Shown: in pieces, positions 1 through 4,821 of the stretch
Layout: the number at the start of each line of letters is the position of its first letter
Numbering within the stretch: position 1 is the stretch's first letter
Assembly: GCA_018500005.2 (NCBI GenBank)
Contig: JAHBAP020000512.1
Location: 1 to 10,256 of the forward strand
DNA length: 10,256 nucleotides
Source of the DNA: Mycobacterium sp.
Lineage (GTDB): Bacteria; Actinomycetota; Actinomycetes; Mycobacteriales; Mycobacteriaceae
Reading direction: 5' to 3'
Program-made: the position numbers and the translations under genes
The notes under the pieces: model-generated
What the model was told of the DNA's origin: nothing
Seen by the model: the letters and a program-made list of their open reading frames with translations, nothing else
The model's database searches: none

Positions 1-160
1 ACCAGGCCACGCACCAGGCCACGCACCAGGCCACGCGCCAGGCCACGTACCAGGCCACGGACCAGGCCACGTACCAGGCCACGCACCAGGCCACGTACCA
101 GGCCACGGACCAGGCCACGGACCAGGCCACGCACCAGGCCACGCGCCAGGCCACGGACCA
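1..160 (+). repeat. 12-bp coding tandem repeat (13 units)
   Basis: Thirteen head-to-tail 12-bp units (ACCAGGCCACGN type) run from base 1 to 156, followed by a four-base partial unit. The array probably continues left of the window. Read in the DUF6745 frame each unit is CAG GCC ACG plus one variable codon. The first three codons are identical in all units. The fourth is CAC, CGC, TAC or GAC, giving His, Arg, Tyr or Asp in the order H H R Y D Y H Y D D H R D. Near-identical DNA suggests recent expansion, and copy number is likely to vary between relatives. Confidence 0.95.
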
Positions 161-968
161 AAGTCAAGCAGCTCGCTTCGCTTCGCTCGCTCGCGATCTG
201 GGAGCCGAATTCGGCGTCGATCACATCTTCATGCTGCGCTGCGCGCAGCACTGGTATCCGATGTACCAGGGCGGCAACATGTGGTCCTACTGGGACTGCT
301 ACCTGACGGCGTTCCGCGACGTGCTCGGCCTCGTGCTGCCGGAGCACGATAAGTACAAGGCCTGGGAGGCCTGCGCGATCGAGGGCGGCTTCCGCCTCGT
401 GCACGAGGAGTTCTGCATCGTCAGCGATCGACCCGAGGTGCTCAAGGTCGATGCGCAGAACCGTCCGCACTGCGCGGATGGCCCATCCCACAGATGGCGC
501 GATGGCTGGAGCCAGTACCACTGGCACGGCATGCGCATCCCGGAGGACCGGGAGTACATCATCCATTCGCCGGAGCGGATCACCGTGCAGGCGATCGACG
601 CAGAGCGAAACGCCGAAATCCGGCGCGTGATGATCGACCGCTACGGCCCGGCACGATACGTCACCGACAGCGGCGCCATCGTCGTGCACGAAATGCCAGC
701 CGACCACAAGCTGACTGGCCTGCGCACAGCGCGCCTGCTGCGCAAGGACGTGCCTGACGACGAGCCCATCATCTACGTCGATGTGCTCAACAGCACGCCT
801 GAGCCTGACGGCACGGTGAAGCGCTACATGCTCCGCGTGGACCCGAACGCCTACAGCGGCGAGGCGTCGCGGAATTGCCATGCAGCAGCAGCGAGCACCT
901 GGCGTAACGCGGACGGGAGCCTGGCCTACAAGCGCTGGCAGGACTACAAGCCGGCCGCCGAGAGCTGA
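3..968 (+). CDS. DUF6745-family protein with N-terminal QATx repeats (5' end outside window)
   Basis: The frame is open from the window edge to TGA at 966-968, so the gene begins upstream; the ATG at 231 is internal. The visible part has 13 tetrapeptide repeats Q-A-T-x followed by about 270 non-repeat residues. These carry the hallmarks I know from DUF6745 proteins: an ADGP motif, a DGW..Y.WHGMRIP stretch, then AIDAERNAEIRRVMIDRYG, a DSGA..VHE segment and VLNSTPEPDG followed by KRY.LRV. Other members of the family also carry short tandem repeats (VRDQ-like) before this domain. The function of DUF6745 is not known to me. No signal peptide or membrane segment is visible. A spacer of about 110 nt separates it from the operon ending in the integrase. 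Family assignment is confident; any role is not. Confidence 0.85.
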   Translation, partial: QATHQATHQATRQATYQATDQATYQATHQATYQATDQATDQATHQATRQATDQSQAARFASLARDLGAEFGVDHIFMLRCAQHWYPMYQGGNMWSYWDCYLTAFRDVLGLVLPEHDKYKAWEACAIEGGFRLVHEEFCIVSDRPEVLKVDAQNRPHCADGPSHRWRDGWSQYHWHGMRIPEDREYIIHSPERITVQAIDAERNAEIRRVMIDRYGPARYVTDSGAIVVHEMPADHKLTGLRTARLLRKDVPDDEPIIYVDVLNSTPEPDGTVKRYMLRVDPNAYSGEASRNCHAAAASTWRNADGSLAYKRWQDYKPAAES

Positions 969-988
969 CCCAGTTACGGGGCGTCCAT

Positions 989-1047
989 ACGGCTGGCCTT
1001 TCCCTCCTCCTCGCCTCACCAGCCGTGGCACCGCCGCAAGCGGTGCC
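989..1047 (+). promoter_or_regulatory. two adjacent leader hairpins before the integrase operon
   Basis: The gap between the DUF6745 stop (968) and the ATG at 1081 holds two perfect 8-bp stems back to back. Hairpin 1 pairs ACGGCTGG (989-996) with CCAGCCGT (1019-1026) around a pyrimidine-rich 22-nt loop containing CCTCCTCC. Hairpin 2 pairs GGCACCGC (1027-1034) with GCGGTGCC (1040-1047) around a 5-nt loop. No T-run follows, so neither is a classical Rho-independent terminator. They could be a leader structure, an mRNA-stability element or a Rho-linked 3' end for the upstream gene. The function is inferred only from position. Confidence 0.5.
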
Positions 1048-1080
1048 CGCCCCACCTTATCAACGTCACACGAGCGCACC

Positions 1081-1578
1081 ATGAAGATGATCACCACCGA
1101 GGAATACGAGGCCCTGCTGAAGGCGCGCCAGGAGCGCGATGACCTGCTGTCCATCATCAACAGCCCGCACAACGACGAGTTCCTGGAGGGCGCGCGGCGC
1201 GAGATCGTCCACCAGGTGCAGCGCTGGGGAACCGTCCACGACCGCGCGAAGCGGCCGGCGGACTGGTTCTGGCTGGTGGGCTATCTAGCCGGCAAGTGCC
1301 TGGCCGCGCACATCGCCGGCAACACCGAGAAGGCGCTGCACCACACGATCAGCACGGCGGCCGCGCTGGGCAACTGGCACACCGCGATCAAGCTGGGCGC
1401 GTCCAAGATGGCCCCGGGCAGCAGCGACGTGCAGCGCATCCTGGAGGAGGCGTTCGGGCCGGAGATCGTCAACGGCGAAGACGCCCCGCTGCCCGTCATC
1501 GACGGTGCCTGTGTACGCGCCGGGGCGGCCTGGCCGTTCCCGGGCTCGAAGGACCTGGAAGGGAGCACCGCGCAATGA
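1081..1578 (+). CDS. phage protein resembling dATP/dGTP pyrophosphohydrolase N-terminal domain
   Basis: This is a 165-residue soluble protein. After a helical N-terminus it has EIVHQVQRWGTVHD (residues 41-54), DWFWLVGYLAGK (61-72) and EKALHHTISTAAALGNWH (83-100). The pattern QV..WG..HD followed by DW....YLGK is the one I associate with the small phage domain annotated as dATP/dGTP diphosphohydrolase N-terminal; many phage homologues are simply called hypothetical. The catalytic role is therefore tentative, and no complete MazG or HD metal site is obvious. The start at 1081 was chosen because the upstream extension crosses the hairpin leader and does not look like protein; a second ATG at 1087 is possible. 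No strong ribosome binding site is seen. It is the first gene of the coupled operon, and its TGA overlaps the next ATG (ATGA). Confidence 0.75.
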   Translation: MKMITTEEYEALLKARQERDDLLSIINSPHNDEFLEGARREIVHQVQRWGTVHDRAKRPADWFWLVGYLAGKCLAAHIAGNTEKALHHTISTAAALGNWHTAIKLGASKMAPGSSDVQRILEEAFGPEIVNGEDAPLPVIDGACVRAGAAWPFPGSKDLEGSTAQ

Positions 1579-2144
1579 ATCAAGCCTACGAACCCAGCCC
1601 GCAGTCCGTCGCCGGCCGCGCGGTGGCGTACCTGCGCAGCCTGCCAGCCGACCGCGGCGTCACCAGCGAGGAGCTTGGCCGCGCCATCGGCGCGCCCTCC
1701 ACCAGTCTGCACGGCTGCCTGATGCCGGCCCTCAACGTCGGGCTCGTGCACAAGCGCAGCATCGACGGTGCCCGCACAGCGCTGTGGCTCGCCGGGCAGA
1801 AGCCGACCGCCGATCTGCCGGTGCTCGCCGCACCAGCGAAGGCGCCGCCTGTGGCGGAGCCGGAGGAGGTCGAGATCGAGGCGACGGCCGACCGCATCGA
1901 GAAGCTGTTCCGCGAGGTGCCGGCAGAGGTCGATTCCATCGAGGACGAGGGGCGCGCCGGCGATCCGCGCGAGGCTGAGGAGGCCGAAGGCGCGGAGCCC
2001 GAGGAAGCGCCCGCCTTCTGCTGCGCGCTGTTCGATGACGGCCGGCTCTACCTGGAGCGCGGGGACGAGGTGTTCACGCTGCAGGCCGGGGAGACGGACA
2101 AGCTGCTGAAGTACCTCGGGCAGTTCGTGGGACTGGTGTCGTGA
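1575..2144 (+). CDS. hypothetical phage protein: winged-helix-like N-terminus, acidic linker, conserved C-terminus
   Basis: A 189-residue protein in three parts. Residues 10-70 look like a winged-helix fold: RAVAYLRSLPADRGVTSEELGRAIG, then APSTSLHGCLMPALNVGLVHKR, then a wing ending in TALWLAG. Residues 85-145 form a disordered linker rich in Ala, Pro and especially Glu. The last 40 residues (ALFDDGRLYLERGDE, then LQAGETDKLLKYLGQFVGLV) look like the small C-terminal domain found on several phage proteins. It probably binds DNA as a regulator, but the target is unknown. The start ATG overlaps the previous stop and is preceded by a GGGAG motif about 10 nt upstream. Its own TGA overlaps the GTG of the next gene. 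The DNA-binding role is inference from pattern only. Confidence 0.7.
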   Translation: MNQAYEPSPQSVAGRAVAYLRSLPADRGVTSEELGRAIGAPSTSLHGCLMPALNVGLVHKRSIDGARTALWLAGQKPTADLPVLAAPAKAPPVAEPEEVEIEATADRIEKLFREVPAEVDSIEDEGRAGDPREAEEAEGAEPEEAPAFCCALFDDGRLYLERGDEVFTLQAGETDKLLKYLGQFVGLVS

Positions 2145-2302
2145 AGCGCTCGCGCCACCGTCAACGCGGCCACGGCTGCGGCGACTTCTCTGGGCTGATC
2201 GCCCTGTTCGGCATCGTGCTGGTCTGCGTGCTCGCGATCTGGGGCGTCGGCGCGCTGGTGTGGCTGGTGGACTGGGTGATGGAGTGCGTGCGGGGGCAGT
2301 GA
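2141..2302 (+). CDS. small single-pass membrane protein (53 aa)
   Basis: It starts at GTG overlapping the previous TGA (GTGA) and ends at TGA 2300-2302, which shares its last base with the ATG of the next gene. The product has a very basic N-terminus (MKRSRHRQRGHG) followed by one long hydrophobic helix, LIALFGIVLVCVLAIWGVGA and VWLV, and a short tail with Glu and Arg. By the positive-inside rule the N-terminus should be cytoplasmic. I do not recognise a family. The coupled overlaps on both sides argue that it is real despite its size. Its role is unknown; small inner-membrane proteins in lysogeny regions are often superinfection-exclusion or moron proteins, but nothing here proves that. Confidence 0.65.
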   Translation: MKRSRHRQRGHGCGDFSGLIALFGIVLVCVLAIWGVGALVWLVDWVMECVRGQ

Positions 2303-2535
2303 TGACGGTCGCTGACCTGATCCTGTCGCCGCAGGAGCTGGAGAGGATCACCGGCTACCGCCGCCCGGCAGCTCAGCTCGCCGAGCTGCACCGGCAGGGC
2401 TTCTACCGCGCGCGCCGGCTGCGCACGACTGGTGCGGTGGTCCTGGAGCGGGACCACTACCATGCCGTCTGCGCCGGCCAGGCCGCACCGGCGCCAGAGC
2501 CCAAGCTGCGGCCGCCACGCCTGAGGGCAGCATGA
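2302..2535 (+). CDS. DUF4224 family protein
   Basis: A 77-residue protein. The N-terminal motif LILSPQELERITGYRRPAAQ followed by LAELHRQGF matches the DUF4224 pattern (LS.eEL.elTG..r...Q...L...G). The C-terminus is Pro/Arg-rich (PEPKLRPPRLRAA). Members are small phage proteins commonly encoded just upstream of integrases, as here, and the Gln-rich helix may bind DNA. An excisionase-like or integrase-helper role is a guess from position. The ATG at 2302 is chosen over upstream in-frame codons because it joins the preceding stop (TGATG) and begins the conserved motif. The TGA stop overlaps the integrase ATG. Confidence 0.8.
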   Translation: MTVADLILSPQELERITGYRRPAAQLAELHRQGFYRARRLRTTGAVVLERDHYHAVCAGQAAPAPEPKLRPPRLRAA

Positions 2536-3512
2536 CCAGATCCGACATGCCTCGCCGCGTCTACCTGCGGCACGGTGCCTACTACTTCGTGACGCTGGAT
2601 GGCAAGTGGCTGCGCCTGAGCGCGCAGCGCGACGGCCTTCCTGCGATGTACCGGGCGCTGGCCAACCTGACCGAGCGCGAGGTGACGGCCGACCGGATGC
2701 CGGCGGTGATATCGCGGTGGCTGGATAACAAGCGCAAGGACTGGACCGAGAAGAACGCCGCAGACCAGGAGCGCGTCGCCGCCGAAATGTCGGAGGCTTT
2801 CGCCGACACCAAGCCGTCCCAGGTCAAGACGAAGCTGTGCGCCGAGTACCTGCGACGCTTCGAAGCGACGCCGCGCACGCACAACCTGCACCGCACGATG
2901 CTGCGCGGCGTTCTCGCCATGGCAGCCGTGGATGGGCTGCGCGACGGCCACAACCCGGTGGACGACATCGAGCGCATGAGCACGCCCGGACGCGCCCGCG
3001 TCGTCACCGATGCGGAGATCGCGGCCCTGAAGGCCGCCGCGCTGAAGGCCAAGCGCAACGGCGCGGCGCTGGTGCAGATGATCGACCTGGCTCTGCTCAC
3101 GGGGCAGCGCATCGGCGACCTGATTGGCATGCGCTGGCAGGACGTCACGAAGGATGGCGTCTACGTGCGGCAGGGCAAGACCGGCGAGCGGCTGCTGATC
3201 GTTTGGAGCCCAGCGCTGCGCAAGGCCATCAAGGCCTGCCAGCGCGGCGACAAGGTCGGGCACGTGCTCAAAACCCAGAGCGGCGCAGGCTACAGCTACT
3301 TCGGCATCCGCAGCGCCTGGGTTCGGGCCTGCGAGCGGGCCGGCATCGAAGACCTCAACATCCACGACCTGCGCGGCCGGGCCGGCGTGGACGCCATGGG
3401 CGAGGACGAAGACATCCGCTCAGCGCAGCGCCTGCTGGGGCACAAGGGCGAGGCGATGACGCGGCACTACGTGGACGGGAAGTACGCCAAGAAGGTGAAG
3501 CCGGCCCGCTGA
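2532..3512 (+). CDS. int: tyrosine-family phage integrase
   Basis: A 326-residue site-specific recombinase. Residues 1-60 form a short basic N-terminal domain suited to arm-site binding, about 60-150 a helical core-binding domain, and 155-326 the catalytic domain. The catalytic set is complete: Arg193 (GQRIGDL), Lys216 (QGKTGE), His278 and Arg281 (HDLR), His304 (LLGHKG) and the nucleophile Tyr313 (RHYVDG). Its length is typical of phage integrases. The ATG overlaps the DUF4224 stop (ATGA), and GAGGG lies about 5 nt upstream. The gene reads towards the attachment core 67 nt downstream, so it is the natural enzyme for integration into tRNA-Arg. No frameshift or missing residue is seen, so it should be active. 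Confidence 0.97.
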   Translation: MTRSDMPRRVYLRHGAYYFVTLDGKWLRLSAQRDGLPAMYRALANLTEREVTADRMPAVISRWLDNKRKDWTEKNAADQERVAAEMSEAFADTKPSQVKTKLCAEYLRRFEATPRTHNLHRTMLRGVLAMAAVDGLRDGHNPVDDIERMSTPGRARVVTDAEIAALKAAALKAKRNGAALVQMIDLALLTGQRIGDLIGMRWQDVTKDGVYVRQGKTGERLLIVWSPALRKAIKACQRGDKVGHVLKTQSGAGYSYFGIRSAWVRACERAGIEDLNIHDLRGRAGVDAMGEDEDIRSAQRLLGHKGEAMTRHYVDGKYAKKVKPAR

Positions 3513-3543
3513 AAATTGGACAGCGCCTGGAAAGTTTGACGCG

Positions 3544-3561
3544 CGAGAGTGACCACTCTCG
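3544..3561. repeat. 18-bp near-perfect palindrome between int and att
   Basis: CGAGAGTG (3544-3551) and CACTCTCG (3554-3561) are exact inverted copies separated by 2 bases. No T-run follows on either strand, so it is unlikely to be a terminator. A compact dyad at this place suits a dimeric DNA-binding protein, such as an excisionase or repressor, or cruciform formation. The role is not known. Confidence 0.5.
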
Positions 3562-3578
3562 TCCTAGACGGCGCGGAT

Positions 3579-3625
3579 TGGCCTGCCCGGAGGGACTCGA
3601 ACCCCCGACCTGCTGCTTAGAAGGC
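3579..3625 (-). other. attP: attachment site core (attP-like): 3' half of tRNA-Arg(UCU)
   Basis: Read on the - strand this stretch gives an anticodon loop CTTCTAA (anticodon UCU), the 3' anticodon strand GCAGC, a variable loop AGGTC, a T-arm with GGGGG/CCCTC around TTCGAGT, the acceptor strand CGGGCAG, discriminator G and CCA. The 5' half is absent: the next bases pair only imperfectly with the anticodon stem (A opposite A in its middle), and no D-arm or 5' acceptor strand is found. A tRNA 3' half next to an integrase gene is the classic attachment core. Phage genes lie on both sides, so it reads as attP of a free or circular genome rather than a host junction. Confidence 0.85.
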
Positions 3626-3675
3626 TGCCGCCCGATGCAGCAATGGCGCGGCGTGCCGCCAGATCTGTCCAATTC

Positions 3676-3702
3676 CTGACACCCGCCACAACCCAGTATA
3701 GG
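3676..3702 (+). promoter_or_regulatory. possible promoter for the two small genes right of att
   Basis: CTGACA (3676-3681) resembles a sigma-70 -35 box in five of six bases, and TATAGG (3697-3702) resembles a -10 box in four of six. The 15-nt spacer is shorter than usual. It sits in the only AT-richer stretch before the ATG at 3771 and overlaps the att flank. This is a weak call based on pattern alone. Confidence 0.3.
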
Positions 3703-3722
3703 TGCGGCCTCAGGCAGCCCAC

Positions 3723-3730
3723 TTGGACAG
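3723..3730 (+). repeat. third copy of the TTGGACAG motif
   Basis: TTGGACAG recurs in direct orientation relative to the copy at 3516-3523, 49 nt beyond the inverted copy ending at 3674. Three copies within 220 bp around the att core strengthen the arm-site reading. It lies between a possible promoter and the GRPR-motif gene, so integrase binding might also affect that transcript. Confidence 0.45.
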
Positions 3731-3770
3731 ACTACGATGGTGCATGGACGCGTCGCGCCGCGGAGCCGAA

Positions 3771-3980
3771 ATGACCGCCGCACCCAAGGTTGGCGGCGCC
3801 CGCCCTGGCGCCGGCCGGCCGCGCATCGCCGACATCCGCATGTCCATCAGCCTCAGCGCTGAGCAGCATGCGATCGCACTGGCGCTGGGCGGCGGTAGCG
3901 CAGCCGCCGGCATTCGCGCCGCGCTGGACCTGGCGGCGCAAAAAGAGGCGCCCGCGAGCAACGAGGCCGGCGGGCGATGA
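3771..3980 (+). CDS. small GRPR-motif, ribbon-helix-helix-like protein (69 aa)
   Basis: The product starts MTAAPKVGGARPGAGRPRIAD, a basic flexible arm with the phage-common PGAGRPR motif. A predicted short strand (RMSISLS) and two helices (AEQHAIALALG and SAAAGIRAALDLAAQ) follow. That order resembles a ribbon-helix-helix DNA-binding domain, but no family is certain. The ATG at 3771 is favoured over upstream starts because GGAG lies 5 nt before it and the conserved GRPR segment follows. It is the first gene right of the attachment core and may control excision or lysogeny; this is inference. Its last codons form the hairpin of a leftward terminator, and its C-terminus (PASNEAGGR) nearly repeats that of the next gene. 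Confidence 0.65.
   Translation: MTAAPKVGGARPGAGRPRIADIRMSISLSAEQHAIALALGGGSAAAGIRAALDLAAQKEAPASNEAGGR
3940..3976 (-). terminator. Rho-independent terminator T1 (leftward)
   Basis: On the - strand a perfect 7-bp CGCCCGC/GCGGGCG stem (3970-3976 with 3949-3955) closes a 14-nt loop. A few bases later a run of five T follows (3944-3940). It would stop any leftward late transcript that passes the first terminator, shielding the att and integrase region. It is fully embedded in the 3' end of the + strand gene at 3771-3980. Confidence 0.7.
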
Positions 3981-3992
3981 AAGGAACGCGCG

Positions 3993-4202
3993 ATGTTTAT
4001 CTGTGAACGCTGCGAACAGCGGTTCTGCGTACCAGGTTCTGTTTTTGGTGCAAAACAGTCCTACGGACCGTGCGAGGCGTGCGACCAGGTTGCTGCGTGC
4101 ACCGACGCTGGCCTCTATCAATTCAGGACGCCAACCAGCGATATTGCAGGCATCCTGGCATCCGAAAAAGAAACGCCCGCAAGCGAGGCCGGCGGGCGCT
4201 AA
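3993..4202 (+). CDS. small CxxC zinc-ribbon-like protein (69 aa)
   Basis: The product begins MFICERCEQRFCVPG and has two CxxC pairs (Cys4/Cys7 and Cys27/Cys30) separated by 19 residues, plus Cys12 and Cys36. This spacing fits a zinc ribbon or small treble-clef fold. The C-terminal half is polar and ends ETPASEAGGR. A good ribosome site (AAGGA) lies 8 nt before the ATG, and only 12 nt separate it from the previous stop, so the two 69-residue genes form a pair. The family is not recognised. It may bind nucleic acid or a protein partner; nothing in the sequence specifies which. It converges on the leftward late operon and carries that operon's terminator in its last codons. Confidence 0.6.
   Translation: MFICERCEQRFCVPGSVFGAKQSYGPCEACDQVAACTDAGLYQFRTPTSDIAGILASEKETPASEAGGR
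4165..4198 (-). terminator. Rho-independent terminator T2 of the late operon (leftward)
   Basis: On the - strand CGCCCGC (4198-4192) pairs with GCGGGCG (4180-4174) across an 11-nt loop and is followed at once by TTTCTTTTT (4173-4165). It lies about 40 nt beyond the Rz1 stop and is the expected end of the late transcript. A neighbouring GGGCGC/GCGCCC dyad (4194-4218) could extend or compete with this stem. Its layout almost duplicates T1. Confidence 0.85.
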
Positions 4203-4235
4203 GCGCCCTGATGGGCGCGGGAGGAAAGCGGCAGT

Positions 4236-4544
4236 CTACCGCGGCCAGGCCTCGACCAGCCCACGGTGCCGTGCCCTGCAGTCCGCAGCTGCGCGCTCGC
4301 GCTGGGCCACGATATCCAGCAGGTCGGCCAGCGGCACATCGCCGCCCGGGTAGCCCGGGCCAGGCAGGCACTCAGCGGCCAGGGCCGGGGGCGGCGGCAC
4401 TGGCACCACCAGGCGCGTCACCGTCACCGGCGTCGCGCAGCCGCTGGACAGCAGCAGCGCCGACAACGACATCGCCCACACGGCCGCCAGGGGCAGAAAT
4501 CGGCCCGCTGAGCGCGTTTCGCAGGGCTGTCCTGGTCTCGGCAT
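4236..4544 (-). CDS. outer-membrane spanin lipoprotein Rz1
   Basis: A 102-residue protein starting inside the Rz gene in another frame and running 136 nt past the Rz stop. AGGAG lies about 9 nt before its ATG. The signal sequence RFLPLAAVWAMSLSALLLSSGC ends in a lipobox, with Cys36 as the lipidated residue. The mature part is Pro-rich (VPVPPPP), as in o-spanins, then has a helix LADLLDIVAQRERAAADCRA. It is predicted to sit in the outer membrane and bind Rz across the periplasm to fuse inner and outer membranes at lysis. Overlapping Rz/Rz1 frames are a known arrangement. It is the last gene of the leftward operon, just before terminator T2. Confidence 0.88.
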   Translation of the reverse strand: MPRPGQPCETRSAGRFLPLAAVWAMSLSALLLSSGCATPVTVTRLVVPVPPPPALAAECLPGPGYPGGDVPLADLLDIVAQRERAAADCRARHRGLVEAWPR

Positions 4545-4821
4545 GTCGACTCTCCTGACCGGCCCTCCAGGCCGCGTATTGCTCGGTCGCCACCAGCGCG
4601 GCGCGGCCCTGGGACTCTGAGCGCAGCGCAGCGTCCCGGTCGGCCCTTGCCACGGCCGCATGCAGGTCGGCAAGATCGGCCCGCGCACCGCGTGCCCGCA
4701 GCTCGGCGGTGACACCCCAGGCGCCGAGGCCGGCCATGCTGGCCAGCGTCAGCCAGCGCAGCCAGGACACGCCGGCCATGGCGCCGGCTGCGCGCGCGAC
4801 CAGGCTGGTGACGAGCCTCAC
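4372..4821 (-). CDS. inner-membrane spanin Rz
   Basis: A 149-residue protein started by GTG that overlaps the DUF5675 stop (GTGA). A single N-terminal membrane anchor, WLRWLTLASMAGLGAWGV, is followed by a long charged helical segment (ELRARGARADLADLHAAVAR and onward to about residue 95) with coiled-coil character. The C-terminus is Gly/Ala-rich. This is the i-spanin plan: a cytoplasmic N-terminus, one membrane helix and a periplasmic coiled coil that meets Rz1. An alternative start is unlikely because upstream codons belong to the DUF5675 gene. Family assignment comes from topology, position and the nested Rz1, since spanins conserve little sequence. Confidence 0.85.
   Translation of the reverse strand: MRLVTSLVARAAGAMAGVSWLRWLTLASMAGLGAWGVTAELRARGARADLADLHAAVARADRDAALRSESQGRAALVATEQYAAWRAGQESRHAETRTALRNALSGPISAPGGRVGDVVVGAAAVQRLRDAGDGDAPGGASAAAPGPGR

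Larger units (their letters stand above)
3514..3674. repeat. inverted 10-bp repeat flanking the att core (putative integrase arm sites)
   Basis: AATTGGACAG at 3514-3523 is repeated as its exact reverse complement CTGTCCAATT at 3665-3674. The pair is centred near base 3594, inside the tRNA T-loop of the attachment core. The left copy begins just after the integrase stop. Inverted, evenly placed short repeats on both sides of a crossover core are what arm-type integrase sites look like in tyrosine-integrase phages. The binding role is inferred. Confidence 0.6.

Noticed and set aside
1..160. 12-bp tandem array as CRISPR or replication iterons
   Set aside because: Units are head to tail without spacers and stay in frame with the DUF6745 protein; protein-level repeats are usual in that family. 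An origin role inside the gene cannot be excluded but has no support such as an AT-rich region beside it.
231..968. DUF6745 gene starting at ATG 231
   Set aside because: The frame is open through the repeats to the window edge, and the segment before 231 reads as normal protein, so the real start is upstream.
1281..2351. Long - strand frame of 356 codons
   Set aside because: It lies antisense to three coupled + strand genes with recognisable motifs; its product is low-complexity Arg/Ala/Gly typical of high-GC shadow frames.
3544..3561. Palindrome as integrase terminator
   Set aside because: The stem is strong but no T-run follows on either strand.
3579..3660. Functional complete tRNA-Arg gene at the att core
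   Set aside because: There is no D-arm or 5' acceptor strand, and the 5' anticodon strand has an A-A mismatch; only the 3' half is present.
2837..3679. + strand frame overlapping the integrase and att core
   Set aside because: It is out of frame with a complete, catalytically intact integrase and reads as Arg/His/Gly-rich shadow sequence.
4341..4360. Repeated CCCGGG motif as a regulatory dyad
   Set aside because: It lies inside the Rz1 frame and encodes its Pro/Gly-rich segment; nothing else supports a site.
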